Shown here: positions 20,582-33,250 of the stretch, one piece after another | Layout: the number at the start of each line of letters is the position of its first letter | Position numbering within the stretch: the stretch's first letter is position 1 | Assembly (NCBI GenBank): GCA_943737045.1 | Contig: CALSFV010000226.1 | Coordinates: 1-64,000, forward strand | Reading direction: 5' to 3' | DNA: 64,000 nucleotides | From: Parapristionchus giblindavisi | Lineage: Eukaryota; Nematoda; Chromadorea; Rhabditida; Diplogasteridae | Position numbers and translations under genes: made by a program | Notes under the pieces: generated by a model | The model's database searches: none | Seen by the model: the letters and a program-made list of their open reading frames with translations, nothing else | Told to the model about the DNA's origin: nothing

Positions 20582-22498
20582 CACGGATCTCCTGTAAAAA
20601 TGTAGGAAAATGAGACCCTTTTGCGACCGTTTTAAAAATTTTTTCTCCGATTTGGCTGATACTTGGTTCGTTAATCATAATGAGGGAAAGGAGAAGGCCT
20701 AACCACTTGTTTTCGCCAAATTTGCATTTTTATCGATTTTTTGATCTACCACTTTGGGGAGTCATATCTCACTCAAATTTTGACCTACAGCGTGAAATTT
20801 TTTTTTCAATCGACTCGAAATGAACTAATCTAGAAGTTACTCAACAGAATGTACGCGCGAAAACGTCATCTTCTACCTGTTTTCTTCGAAAAACTGATTT
20901 TTTGGGTACAAAATGCAAAGTTTCTCAAAATTTTTCAACAAAAGGTACGATTTTTATTCGCGATTCTGTTTCCTCATCCTCGAATTGAGGTACTCACATA
21001 TTTCTTAAGTCATAAGTCGGGGCACCCGATATCGATCCTCAGAGGGAACCCGGACTTTGCGTTATTTTCATTCAAAAATACATTTCGTATCTCCTCTCTC
21101 TTTATTTTCGTGCAAATTCGCACTCAAGGTATACCAATCGAAAGCTCTCGAAGAGCTCTACAAAAATGACCCAATAGTACAAGTCATGAAATTTGATCGT
21201 TTTCAAAATATGCCAGAAAAACCTTTTTTCTCCACTTTTTTGCTGTACAATGCAATTGATTCACGGTGCTATTTGCTCCCTAGAACGTCTTTTGCTTATA
21301 TCGTTTGTTATTAGTGTTATAGAAAAGAAAAAAACAGCAAATAAAATAGCAAAGATATAAATATGTTTATCTTAGATATTCAAAGAATCATTGGAAAATA
21401 AGCATTTTGAAATACGAAACTATTCATCGATGCTTCCGATATTGGAATCTGAATGGTCGAAAAAAATATCCGGATCATCAAAATACTCCTTGAGATCACT
21501 GTGAAGGAAATCATAGACAGCGTCAGCAGTAATCTCTCTATCATCCTCCTCCACATCGACCTCCTCCTCGATCTGAATCTCATCCTCCTCCAAATCCATG
21601 AGCAAATCATCCAGAAGCGCTCTTCTTCTTCTACTCTTCACTCCGTTACTATCCAGTTGCTTCTTCTTTGCTGTGACGAGAGTTCTGATGAGGTTCTTGA
21701 TTTGCTCGTGGGTCATTCTCTCAGCAGGAAGGATGTCCACTCTTTCTTTCATTCTTTTCTCGACCTCCTCCGCACGCAACTTCTTGGCATCATTGTAGTA
21801 CTCGTTGAAAAGTGCAGTGACCAGGTCCTTCGCCTTCTGGTTGTATTTCCATCCCTTCTTCGTAGTCCTCAGTGCCCATCCAATCGGCTTGGGATGATCA
21901 GCAGCCTGCTGGTATTCCTTGAAAGACTCAACGAGAAGATCGATTCCCACTCCTTGCTGTACTTCCTCGAGCATTCGCTTGTAGAGACCGAGGGCGAAAT
22001 CGTACTGAGACACCTTTTCTGGTCTGATAGTGTGCTGTCCCTTGTCGATGTGCTGGAGGAGATTCGAATGTCGAATGAAGCTGGAAGAGCACTGACTGCA
22101 TGCGAAGAGAGGGGAAGAGGGTGTCAGTCTCAGCAATATACAAACTCACGAGTGGAGTGGACCACTATCACATTCTGAATAGACTTTGAACTTCGCATCA
22201 CGTTCCCCCGTCTCCAGAGATGTAGATCGTGGTATTGAGAAATAGCAGGCAGGTCTCAGTCGCTTGGTCGATGGTTCTTCCTCGCATAAGCCTTCATCCT
22301 CATCCTTTCAATTTGAGTGAGATATGACTCCCCAAAGTGGTAGATCAAAAAATCGATAAAAATGCAAATTTGGCGAAAACAAGTGGTTAGGCCTTCTCCT
22401 TTCCCTCATTATGATTAACGAACCAAGTATCAGCCAAATCGGAGAAAAAATTTTTAAAACGGTCGCATGGCTTCTTTCATTCTTACAGGAGATCCGTG
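20582..22498. mobile_element. TTAA-flanked palindromic transposon B carrying a zinc-finger gene
   Basis: The ends CACGGATCTCC and GGAGATCCGTG are flanked by TTAA at 20578-20581 and 22499-22502. Terminal inverted repeats extend about 200 bp (20582-20790 and 22295-22498). They include the block TATCGATTTTTTGATCTACC, also present in the arms of element A and of the element at 45756-47834. The interior encodes the C2H2 protein at 21420-22136. It has the size and ends of element A but keeps more of its coding region. Confidence 0.87.
21420..22136 (-). CDS. Transposon-borne C2H2 zinc-finger protein
   Basis: An uninterrupted 238-codon frame inside element B. Near the N-terminus a canonical C2H2 finger runs from FACSQC to KGQH (C-x2-C-x12-H-x5-H, about residues 12-36). 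A middle part with GWALRTTKKGWKY (about 83-95) and repeated charged helices follows, then a basic patch KSRRRRALLDD, a long Glu/Asp tail and EEDDREITADAVYDFLHS. The tail motif also occurs in the element A remnant. I infer a DNA-binding protein of the transposon itself. It is not an obvious DDE transposase. An intron-like GTGAGT...GCAG stretch (minus strand, about 22098-22152) overlaps the 5' end; splicing it would remove the first finger cysteine, so upstream exons and the start are uncertain. Confidence 0.7.
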   Translation of the reverse strand: MLRLTPSSPLFACSQCSSSFIRHSNLLQHIDKGQHTIRPEKVSQYDFALGLYKRMLEEVQQGVGIDLLVESFKEYQQAADHPKPIGWALRTTKKGWKYNQKAKDLVTALFNEYYNDAKKLRAEEVEKRMKERVDILPAERMTHEQIKNLIRTLVTAKKKQLDSNGVKSRRRRALLDDLLMDLEEDEIQIEEEVDVEEDDREITADAVYDFLHSDLKEYFDDPDIFFDHSDSNIGSIDE

Positions 22499-22502
22499 TT
22501 AA

Positions 22503-23750
22503 GCTATTTTAGGCATGCACAGAAACAATGTCATCCATGTTATAACAAAGTTGGCCATGAAAATATTCTTTGATCACTTAAGCGGATAAGAACTAAAGCA
22601 ATCAGAGAAATTATTGACGACGGTCCTCGTCTGTTCCTGAAATGGTTAAAGGTTAGAGAACGACCTTATTGTTAAGGTTATAAGACCTAAGAAATATGAG
22701 GTATTTAGAGTCCGAGTCCAAGGTCTTAAGGCTAAGCTCTTAAGGTTCTAAATCCTAGTTCAAAGGCCAAGTCTTAAACCAAAATATGGAATTACAAGCA
22801 ACTTACGTGTAGAACTGATGAGGAACGACCGTGCAAATGCTAAGAAATGGGCCCTTTTATGCGAAAAAAATGATGCAATTTGAATGCCAACTTTGTCCTC
22901 ATTCAAATCTAATTGACTTGTCTACAATGGTTTGTCTACGCAATGTAATTATATAATTAAAATTTACAACCATTATTAGACAATGCAAATTAAGGCCCAA
23001 CGTTGAAACTCTTATTCTATGCCCAAGTAAAAGAGTTTCAATCGATAATTCCAATAAAACACATCAAATATTTACACTTATAGTACTTCTCATGCTACAG
23101 TATCGATTGTGCAATGCTTAAAATTATTTAATTTGTGCTCAAAATATCCTAATTAGTGTATACAAAATCACAAAACTGATTTTTTCACATTTCGAGTTAT
23201 CCATGAACAGAAAACTACCGTAATGCCTGGAACGGTAAATATTTCAAATATCGATTGGTTTTTATTTTCTCTGCCTTATCGATCAATACCTGTAATTCCC
23301 AAATACAGTACTCCATTATCAATATAGTTGCACTACCGTATCAAATACATAATCAATTAATGTCTCCATTTCGTCAATATTTCTTGTAATTTACCCTACA
23401 GTAAGTACTAAGCATTCTACGGTACCTCACGTACACTTCCCCGAATGGTGCTGTAATGCAAATTGTTCAGTGATCCGAGAAAATAAAGTCACTTTACGAT
23501 TATGATTCATACGGTAGACAAACATAGAGTACGGTATTTACAGAATGAGAAGAGATCCAGAAGAAGATGAATACAACACACAATCTATAGAAGTACAATT
23601 GAATAACTTAAACATTGCAAGCAAATGAGGCCACGCCCACAATGGTGATTATGGTGCTCAAAAGTCATAGAAACGAAATTAGATTAACGTGCAGCCACTA
23701 AACACAGTAAGACAGCTGACAGATCATAAGACTCCGCCCATATTCTAGAT
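22503..23750. repeat. Duplicated 3' flank (blocks P and N) of DNAJC8-like copy 1
   Basis: Nearly the same sequence as 58.0-59.24 kb and, from block P onward, 48.3-49.13 kb. It includes block P with GTAGAACTGATGAGGAACGA near 22809 and repeat N near 23485. It presumably holds the 3' UTR and downstream sequence of the minus-strand gene copy. No independent gene was seen. Confidence 0.65.
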
Positions 23751-26094
23751 CTACTTCTGGAGCTTGAGCTTGGGTGGTTTGAATGCGGATCCCTTCATCG
23801 TAGTACCCTTCTCCTCCTTCCGCGCTTTCTTGGCCTGTAAATTGGAAATGAAATTACACTGTCAAAAACTAAACTATTGATTAATAATCAAATTGTTGAT
23901 TTCAGTTTTAGGGTAGAACAACAGATAATGAAATTTCAGAGACGAATCCTACGGTGAACGATTTTTAGTAAGAGGTGTTTCACATGAACAAATTATTGAT
24001 TGATTTCCTCTTTAAATCGGTGATCACCCACTCAATATAACTAATAATCATTCTTTCCATCTACTACAGTATACTCCCCCATTCCGTGTCTAGCTACAGT
24101 ATCTCTACAGTATATCCGCTATGACATTACAGTAACCCGTTCTAGCTACAGTACACCCGCTATGACATTGCAATAACCCGTTCTAGCTACAGTAGACCCA
24201 CTATGACATTACAGTAACCCGTTTGGACTGACTGGCGGATAAGAAATATACAGTAAAAAAGTTGTAAAAGTGCAATAAAATCACCTGGAAGTTGCGCCAC
24301 GCTCCACGCCTTTCATCACGGGACTCCTATAAAGAAAACATCAGTTTCAATCAATTAAATGAAAGATACGGTAGTCACAAGATCGATACTAGCATATGAT
24401 CGCAACTTTTCATCTACCAATACCATGATATAAACATATTAAGCACTCATCGATCAATCTTTCAATCAATAAATAAAACAATAACTACCGTATACCTCGT
24501 AATTCTTGGCAAATTCCTCGGCCAACTTTCGCTTCTCCGCCGCTTCAACGGCCGCTTCGGCATTGCGTCTCCTGAATAATTACTTTGTTCTATTTAAATT
24601 TAAAATATAATATAATAATAAAAAACAATATTCGACAGAGACAAATTGCTCAAATTATCAAATTTGGACACATCAACATATGAAATTATATATGTCTGAA
24701 ACGCGAATCCCGCAGATTGAATACTAATGTGTTGTTACATTTGCCTTACGAGCCTCCGCCGTTGCTTATCAGTTATTATTTTATTGAATAAGTAAACCGG
24801 TACGTTTCATAAAATAAATACAACGTACAGGAGTAGAACCAGATATAGGGAATCATTAAATCGATAAATCAATCAATAATGAGGAAGCCGTCTCCGTAGT
24901 TACGAAGGAGGCACGTAGGGCAAATGCAACACCGAATAAAGGGAGCTAAAGGTAACGAATAAACCCCCTGCTAATTTCGCAATAAAATTAATTTTTCCCC
25001 AAAAATCAATAAAGTAAATTAAAATAAATCTCCATACTTCTCCTCGTTTGCCCTATCCTCGAGCATCTTTCGCTTCTTCTCACGATCCGCAAACACCTTC
25101 GCCACGATCACCCATAGCGCCTACAATTCGGTGATAAATATTAATAAATTAATTATTACTTAATTAATGAAAAGAAAGTCATTTTTAGATTTATCGAACG
25201 TGAACCATCGTTATGAGCAGGCGATATGACGTTTATATGTTGAGCATTTTCAATTTCCGAAACGTTACTTCCAAGTATGGCATTTGCTCATAGAATTTGG
25301 TAACATAACATACATGCTGCATTAATCTCACAGGTTTACACTCTCACATAATTTCCATGACAATTTTTCCAAGACGTTTGCAGACAAACGTGACGTCACG
25401 AGCGTTATCGGAGGCGTTTGCCACAAGTGCTCCCTTACGCTTACGACGTAAAGTTTGTCGGCAAACATTTTTTCAACGTTCATGGATACGGTCTCTGGGG
25501 CCAAGTATATCGAGATCAAGCTCGTGTGCACTCCGACTCGTATATCCCAATCACCACCCTAAACTCTGCCCCTTATTGATCTACCGTACTCTTCTCTACC
25601 GTACCCCTCCTCTAGTCTTACCTTTCTGTAGGCTTTGGGTTCATCTTCAGCGATGACTCCGTCTCCACTTTCCTTCTTCGCCTTTCGTCGTTTCTCACTC
25701 AACTGAACTGAAATATGATAATCAATCAATAAATCAATAAATCAATACTTTGAAGTAGTTCAATAGTTGGAAAGATGACTAACATAGATCGTATATAGTA
25801 TTTGTATATATGCATGTAATAAATGTTACATTAGCTTTGCCAACTATCTTACTAATTAAAAGCACATCGTGATCAAATTTGAAACTCTCCACTCCTTCCA
25901 CAATCTCTTTCTTTGTCTGCGAGATCGCCTCACCAAACAAAAATTAGCTCAGCATTGTGCCCTTAATTATTCAATAATATAGGAAATAATAGCTCTAACC
26001 ATAATCGCGAGTCTCGCTTCTGCCTCCTTGTAACAGTCCTTACACTTGGCCAACTCAACCGGATCTTCTACCATAGCCACTGCCTTCTTCACGA
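23751..26094 (-). pseudogene. DNAJC8-like copy 1, lacks exons 1-3
   Basis: Exons 4-9 are present with intact splice sites and frame: 26000-26094, 25622-25702, 25038-25120, 24496-24571, 24285-24326, 23751-23834 (stop TAG at 23751). They encode the part of the protein after the J domain: the VKKAVAMVEDPVELAKC helix, the KAYRKALWVIVAKVFADREK segment, the KR-rich helices, ESRDERRGAWRNFQ and the FKPPKLKLQK tail. Compared with copy 6, about 1.1 kb holding exons 1-3 is missing: sequence equivalent to 61.92 kb joins directly to that equivalent to 63.08 kb, near 26560. One conservative change, Gly to Ser, is seen in exon 5. Without the HPD-bearing exon it cannot act as a J protein. Introns and exons are almost identical to copies 4 and 6, so the duplication is recent. 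Confidence 0.85.
25861..25955. repeat. Family J-like hairpin remnant in copy 1 intron
   Basis: TGAAACTCTCCACTCC at the left and AAAATTAGCTC at the right resemble the ends of family J, with a diverged centre. Equivalents lie at about 31141-31230 and 33787-33877 in copies 2 and 3. Confidence 0.5.
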
Positions 26095-26934
26095 CTACAA
26101 ATATTTATTAATTATCGATATATCGATTAGATCAATCGATTGATTGGCACTTAGTTTCGAGATATTATTGATTATTCGCTATGTATTAATGATTGATTTG
26201 AATACGTATCAGATATTTGCAACAACAAAAGAAAGTTCATTAAGAGAACCAGGTGGGTTCGAGTTTCGTCAACTTCTTCTCCTTCTAGTGAGGTGGGTGC
26301 TACAATCTTATGCTCAAATTCAAATAAAAATACAAATAAAGTGTTGTACCGTAGGGATGACCAAAATTTTCGCAGTCACGCGAATTTAGAAATTTGGTTT
26401 TCCGAGTTATTAACTTCCGAAACACTAAACTAACTGAACTAGCTTCCCCCTCGTCCTCCCATTCCACTCAGCCCTCAAGACCCATTCGTCATGCAACATC
26501 GACAAAATACCATCGTATAACATATTAAGGATTATAAACCAAATAATATCTCCCTATAGCATTATAAAGAATCATGAGTGGAAAAGTGAATGACTTGGGT
26601 TTATATTACATGGGAGATTGGAAACACTAACCATCGGGATAAATCAATAAATCATGAGAACGATTATTGACGACCAAAAAAAGAATATGAATGCAAGTAC
26701 AAATGATGTTAAAGTATGTGAATATTGTGTATGCCATATATTGAGCAAAATATCATGAATAGTTGGGAATACTGGGAATGGTTGGTTACGGTAATCTAAT
26801 GTACGGAATATCGATCGAAGTGGAAATGAGCAGAGCAAATTAGGTACAGCAAGAATACTTCAGTCATGCAAGAGTGTACATACTTATACAGGAAAAACGA
26901 TCTATAAAAATCTATTATGGAAGGCAATTATCGA

Positions 26935-27312
26935 TTAATATGGAGATGTGCAGTTACCGGAGGGAATGCAGCACACTTGCTGCAAGGCAGACATCGAGAT
27001 CTGCAATTGAAAAATGGAAATAAGAATATAACAGAAATAAATATACAACAAGCTGATTCCCTGTTTCAAGAGCTAGTATTAGTTGTGAAATCTTAGAGGA
27101 TCTTGCTCAAACAATCTCAGAGAATAAATGAAAACTATTCTTGAAAAAGGAGAAAACGAGACTTTAAAAATAAAAAATAAATCAATAATTTAAATTTTTA
27201 AAAATCGATAAACCTGTTCTCGATGATTAAAGTACATGAGTGTGACGATGACATCAAACTGCATGTTTACGAGAGAGACGTCAGTCGTGAGAACGAAGCC
27301 GTACAGTACTCA
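26935..27312 (-). pseudogene. Orphan gene fragment, unit 1 (frameshifted)
   Basis: Two exons of the unrecognised gene described at 41069-42150. The last exon, 26935-27000, ends TSPY then stop. The preceding exon, 27214-27312, is 99 bases instead of 100, so the frame breaks after about a third of the exon. The upstream exon found at 42041-42150 is absent here. The last exon differs from the other two copies by a Val/Leu and a Thr/Ser change plus synonymous changes, which supports a coding origin. Confidence 0.6.
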
Positions 27313-27321
27313 CTGCAAATA

Positions 27322-27487
27322 CACTGAGAGCAAACTTACCTGGCAAATCGTTACCCCGATACACTTTCCTGGCAAACGATTACCCCAAATGGTGAATTCA
27401 GCCGTTGAATTCCTCACCATTTGGGGTAATCGTTTGCCAGGAAAGTGTATCGGGGTAACGATTTGCCAGGTAAGTTTGCTCTCAGTG
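27322..27487. mobile_element. Palindromic MITE with TA target duplication
   Basis: A 166 bp near-perfect palindrome: CACTGAGAGCAAACTTACCT at the left, its complement at the right, and arms of about 75 bp. It is flanked by TA (27320-27321, 27488-27489). The paralogous site near 41608 reads GCAAATAACAAATC without the insert, so TA was duplicated on insertion. TA targets fit Tc1/mariner-type mobilisation. No coding capacity. Confidence 0.9.
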
Positions 27488-27489
27488 TA

Positions 27490-28841
27490 ACAAATCGATA
27501 TCGTATTTTAATATCATGCCTAGATTTAACTTGTGAACTATTAAAACCTATTACGCATACGAAATATCAATTTTATAATAGAATTTATAGTAATCATCTG
27601 TTCAAAAAAGCTTCTAGAAGAAATGAAATACCATTCTCTCAATTAGAGAGTCGTCTTATTATTAGTCATACCCAGCACATTTCGGTTGCAACCTCTCTAG
27701 ATTATCTCAAATTGCCATGCGCACTAATATCTATCCCCCAAAGAAAAAAATCATAGTAAAATTTGATCGTAACACCATTTTGTACAATCAACATAGTTTG
27801 TTGATGTTGTTTCAAACATGCACTACATGTTCTTCATACAGGCTCATACTCTCATAATTCGAGGATCGACCATAGTGGGGATGGCAATATGCGCGGCTCA
27901 TTTTCTGGTCACTTGATACGTTACAAAAATTATACTTTAAGCTGAAAAATATAACACTAAATACTATAATACCATATAAAAATCCTGTGAGAGCGCCGAA
28001 AATGTATTCCTTCTTTAATAAATTAAAATGTTCTTTATTCCCGTACAATTTCACAAGGTGAATTCACGTTTCGATATCTACGCTACTAAATGTAGCTCAA
28101 TCATTGATCAATGAGTTAATAACGAATTTCACACAAGAAAAAGGATGATTAAGTATTATCAATAATGCAATGTTGAGAACTTGGAAATGCACGAAAACGC
28201 GGAAAATGCTGTTCAGAATTTCAGGCGGAAAATGCTCGTTTTCTACTATTTCAAGGAAGTTTTAATGGTTTAAAAAGTTTATCAACATTTATGGGTCGCA
28301 AACAGTGTTGTGGACCTACTTTATTTATGATTTGTGACAATTTGAAATATGAACTCGCTAAGTTTTTTTTTTGATTTTTTCGCAGCATTTTTGTTGATCT
28401 TCGGCATAAAGTGCTCAAGAAATGAAATAAGGATGATAGAGTAGAGATTAGAGACAATTAATGCTTCCTTTGCGTTAATGTTTCTTGTTATATTCATACA
28501 GTAATCACTACCATACATCAATTACACTTCCCTTAATGGTGCTGCAATGCAAATAGTTCACTGATCCGAGAAAATAAAGTCACTTTACGATTATGATTCA
28601 TACGGTAGACAAACATAGATAGTACGGTATTTACAGAATGAGAAGAGATCCGGAAGAAGATAAAGACAACACAATCTATAGAAGTACAATTGAATAACTT
28701 ACATATTGAAATCAAATGAGGCCACGCCCACAATGGTGATTATGGTGCTCAAAAGTCAAAGAAACGAAATTGGATTAACGTGCAGCCACTAAACACAGTA
28801 AGTAGGCTGACAGAACATAAGACTCCGCCCATATTCTAGAT
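27490..28841. repeat. Duplicated inter-gene block G plus repeat N
   Basis: Block G (about 27740-28460; GAATTCACGTTTCGATATCT near 28060, TTTATGGGTCGCAAAC near 28287) recurs at 42.48-45.75 kb (interrupted by elements C1 and H), inverted at 49.94-50.24 kb, and at 54.56-54.93 kb. It preserves uninserted target sites for C1 (near 28030) and H (near 28150). Repeat N and the 3' flank of copy 2 follow from 28461. No gene is seen. Confidence 0.65.
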
Positions 28842-30799
28842 CTACTTCTGGAGCTTGAGCTTGGGTGGCTTGAATGCGGATCCCTTCATCGTAGTGCCCT
28901 TCTCCTCCTTCCGCGCTTTCTTCGCCTGTAAATTAGAAATGGAATTAGACTGTCAATAATTAAATTATTGATCAAAAATATATTATTGATTACTAATTAC
29001 ATATTTATTTGATTTTAATTTTAGGATTGAACAATAGATGATAACATTTCAGAGAGTAAACAATCTGCGAACGATTTCACTAAGAGCGCTTGACACAAAT
29101 TATTGATTGGTTACCTCTTTAAATTGGTGAACACCCACTCTACTAATCATTCTTTTCGTCCGCTATATCCTCTATTCGGTGTCTAGCTACGGTATCTCTA
29201 CAGTATGCACGAAATGACATTACAGTAACCCGTTTGGACTGACTGGCGGATATACGTTGATTAATATAGGATAAAAAAATGTTTAAAAAATTACCTGGAA
29301 GTTGCGCCACGCTCCACGCCTTTCATCACGGGACTCCTACAAAGAAAACATCGGTTTCAATCAATAATTTGACGGATACGGTAGTCACACGATCAATACT
29401 AGCATATGACTGCAACTTTTCACCTATCAATACCGTAATATAAATATATTAAGCACTCATCGACCAATCGTTCAATCAATAAATAAAACAATAACTACCG
29501 TATACCTCGTAATTCTTGGCAAATTCCTCGGCCAACTTTCGCTTCTCCGCCGCTTCAACGGCAGCTTCGGCATTGCGTCTCCTGAAATACTTTGTTCTAT
29601 TTAAATTTTAAAAAATAAAAATAAAATAAAAAAATCAATAATCGACCGACACTAATCGCGCAGATCATTTATGAATCAAATTTGGACACATCAACATATG
29701 AAATACTATTTGTCTGAAACGCAAATCCCGCAGATTGAATACCAATGTGGTATTACATTTGCCTTACGTGCCTCCGCGTCTCCGTCATTAATGTATTATG
29801 GCAGAGGTCCGAAAGGCAAATGTAACAACGCACAAGGGAGCGCATACACCCTCTGCTTATTTCGTAATCAAATTAAATATAAAAAAAGTAAATTTAATTA
29901 AACTAAATCTCCGTACTTCTCCTCGTTTGCCCTATCCTCGAGCATCTTTCGCTTCTTCTCACGATCCGCAAACACCTTCGCCACGATCACCCATAGTGCC
30001 TACAATTCAGCTTATTAAATATTAATTAATTAGATATAAACAGAAAAAAATGCCATTTTTAGATTTATCGAACGTGAACCATCATTGTGAGCAGGCGCTA
30101 TGATGTTTATATGATGGAGATTTTCAATACGTTACAACGAAATATTGGCATTTGCTCATAGAACTTGGTAACATAACAGACATGCTGCATTAATCTCACA
30201 GGTTTACATAGGGAACGTATCGTGAGAATTACGAGAGTTTAGTAAAATAAACTGTTTACATTCTCACAGTATTTTCTGTATAGGAATCCATGACAAACTA
30301 TTTGACGGCAAACGTGACGTCACAAGCGAAGGGTGAGGCGATTGCAACAAGTGCTCCCCTAGGCTTGTGACGTCTAGGTTGCCGGCAAACGGTTTTCCAA
30401 CGTTCATGGATACGGTCTTTGGGGCTATGTATATCGAGATCATGACCGTATCCATTCAGACTCAGTCTACCGTAATCACTACCCTAAACCCCGCCCCTTA
30501 TCGATCTACCGTACCCCTCCTCTAGTCTCACCTTTCTGTAGGCTTTGGGTTCATCTTCAGCGATGACTCCGTCTCCACCTTCCTTCTTCGCCTTTCGTCG
30601 TTTCTCACTCAACTGAAATGAAACAGTATCACTAGTCAATCAATCAATAAATCAATATTTAATAATAATACACTGTTCAAGAGTTGGAAAGAAGTACAAC
30701 AAGACAAAAACGATGCAAAGATCACCACACCGTATAATAAGTACAATATATGCATGTAATAAGTGTTACATTAGCTCTGCCAAGTATCTTACTAATTAA

Positions 30800-31137
30800 A
30801 GGTGGACTCCCGCGAATATTTTCGTGAACAAACTGTGAAGACAGAAAGTTAGCAAAAGTTATTCTGCACACTTTATACTATTTGTTTCATGTTAGTTCAA
30901 CTTATTGATCGCTAGAACCATAAATGAATCATGCTTGCAATCGCAGGCAAAGGCGCGCTTTTTGAAAATAAGGAAGTTCGGCAATAGGATTCGAACCCGC
31001 GACCATGCGCTCTCTAGTCAGAAGAAATACCACAGCGCTAAGAGATTGATGAGTGGTCTCTCTATCTTCTTACATCACTTGACACTTGCATAATCAAGAT
31101 GCAAGAGATTTGCATGAACATTCGCGGGTCTCCACCT
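30800..31137. mobile_element. TTAA element S in copy 2 intron 4
   Basis: The ends AGGTGGACTCCCGCGAAT and ATTCGCGGGTCTCCACCT are flanked by TTAA (30796-30799, 31138-31141). Copy 1 has the uninserted site ACTAATTAAAAGCAC near 25853. The interior contains a tRNA-like unit on the minus strand with a B box read as GGTTCGAATCC (about 30990) and an A-box-like TAGCGCTGTGG (about 31035). Length 338 bp; no protein. Confidence 0.88.
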
Positions 31138-31479
31138 TTAAAAGCACATCGTGATCTAATTTGAAACTCTCGCTCTTTCCACAATTTCTTTCTTTGTACG
31201 AGATCGCCTAAACAGTCTAAAATTAGTTCAGCATTGTGCCTTTAATTATTCAATAATATAGTAAATAAGAGTTCTGACCATGATGGCGAGTCTCGCTTCT
31301 GCTTCCTTGTAACAGTCCTTACACTTGGCCAACTCAACCGGATCTTCTACCATAGCTACTGCCTTCTTCACGACTACAAATATTGATTGATTATCGATCT
31401 ATCGATTAGATATTATTGATTGATATGAATAAATATCAGCACAGGCATATATTTTCAACAATGAAGAAGTGGTCATTAA

Positions 31480-31766
31480 AGATGGAGACCCACGAGTTTT
31501 TTCGTAATAAGACTGTTCGGATATTATGATAGAGATTCATCACACGAATCGAAAGACATATCTGATATTGATTCCCGATATGTTTAAAGCTCACTATGAG
31601 CATTGAAAGTACAACTTTCAAGGCATGTAGAGAGTGTTCATCGAATTTGCATACTTTCTCTCTCATTTTCTCATTATCCCTTACGCCAATTACCATATAA
31701 TATAAACAATAGCCAGCATGCTTATCGTGGCGGGAGTCAGTCATGCCAACTCATGGGTCCCCTTCT
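31480..31766. mobile_element. TTAA element T in copy 2 intron 3
   Basis: The ends AGATGGAGACCCACGAG and CTCATGGGTCCCCTTCT are flanked by TTAA (31476-31479, 31767-31770). Copy 6 shows the uninserted site TTCATTAAGAGAACC near 61571. End sequences resemble element S, so they are likely one family. Length 287 bp. Confidence 0.85.
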
Positions 31767-33250
31767 TTAAGAGAATCAGGTGGATCCGAGTTTCGGAAAC
31801 TTCTTTTCCTTCGTGTAAGATGTTTAAGATTACTAGGACACTGTGCGATTCTTCCAACCCAAATAAAAATGATAACAAAGTAATGGACCGTAGTGGTGTC
31901 CAAAATTGGGAAACACATGAAAATGTGGAAAGTTGGGGAAGGTACGCAAAAATTGTGAAATTTTTCTTCCCTACTTATCAACTTTTGCTATATTTTTAGC
32001 CGTTTTGACACAATGACGCAATTTTTTTGGAAATTTAATGAGGCACAAACGCAAAAATCAATCAATAAATAAATAAACCAACTATCGAATGCCTTATCCG
32101 CTCGTTCCCTATCATCACTGTTCTTGTCAGGATGGACAAGGAGTGAGAGCTTCTTGTACTTCTTCTTCGCCGCTTCCAAATCTGTATCGGGCGAGATTTG
32201 CAGAACCTGACAATGGACGATTATTAGTACAGTACTCCCTATATTATTCTATAATTTATTGACAATGCGGATATAACTAAAAGTGAATGGGAATATTCGC
32301 TGTCTCGTTTATTTGTTTGTTTCAATCGACAGAGATAAAGTCAAATCAATCAATAATCCTTCACCCTTCCAAAGACTCATCTAACAGATATATCCCATGT
32401 GTTCGATTGAAGGAATAAATTATAATTATTATTATTATTATTATACAATAGCCATATATCAATCGATGCAGCGTTGACATCGGAACAACAGCTCGATCGT
32501 CTACTACGTCCCGGATCCACTTATCTGAATCTGAATCCATTCGAGGTATACGATTGATATATGGCTATTGTATAATAATAATAATAATAATTATAATTTA
32601 TTCCTTCAATCGAACACATGGGATATATCTGTTAGATGAGTCTTTGGAAGGGTGAAGGATTATTGATTGATTTGACTTTATCTCTGTCGATTGAAACAAA
32701 CAAATAAACGAGACAGCGAATATTCCCATTCACTTTTAGTTATATCCGCATTGTCAATAAATTATAGAATAATATAGGGAGTACTGTACTAATAATCGTC
32801 CATTGTCAGGTTCTGCAAATCTCGCCCGATACGGATTTGGAAGCGGCGAAGAAGAAGTACAAGAAGCTCTCACTCCTTGTCCATCCTGACAAGAACAGTG
32901 ATGATAGGGAACGAGCGGATAAGGCATTCGATAGTTGGTTTATTTATTTATTGATTGATTTTTGCGTTTGTGCCTCATTAAATTTCCAAAAAAAATTGCG
33001 TCATTGTGTCAAAACGGCTAAAAATATAGCAAAAGTTGATAAGTAGGGAAGAAAAATTTCACAATTTTTGCGTACCTTCCCCAACTTTCCACATTTTCAT
33101 GTCTTTCCCAATTTTGGACACCACTACGGTCCATTACTTTGTTATCATTTTTATTTGGGTTGGAAGAATCGCACAGTGTCCTAGTAATCTTAAACATCTT
33201 ACACGAAGGAAAAGAAGTTTCCGAAACTCGGATCCACCTGATTCTCTTAA

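Larger units (their letters stand above)
28842..32206 (-). pseudogene. DNAJC8-like copy 2, lacks exons 1-2
   Basis: Exons 3-9 at 32083-32206, 31279-31373, 30532-30612, 29917-29999, 29506-29581, 29295-29336 and 28842-28925, all with standard splice sites and an open frame. Exon 3 carries the J-domain helix pair and the HPD motif (LVHPDKN). Exons 1 and 2 are missing because the copy runs into the centre of the palindrome at about 32465; exon 2 exists only once, in the spacer, in the opposite direction. Two TTAA elements (S at 30800-31137, T at 31480-31766) sit in its introns and are mirrored in copy 3. It may be transcribed but has no proper start codon. Confidence 0.85.
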
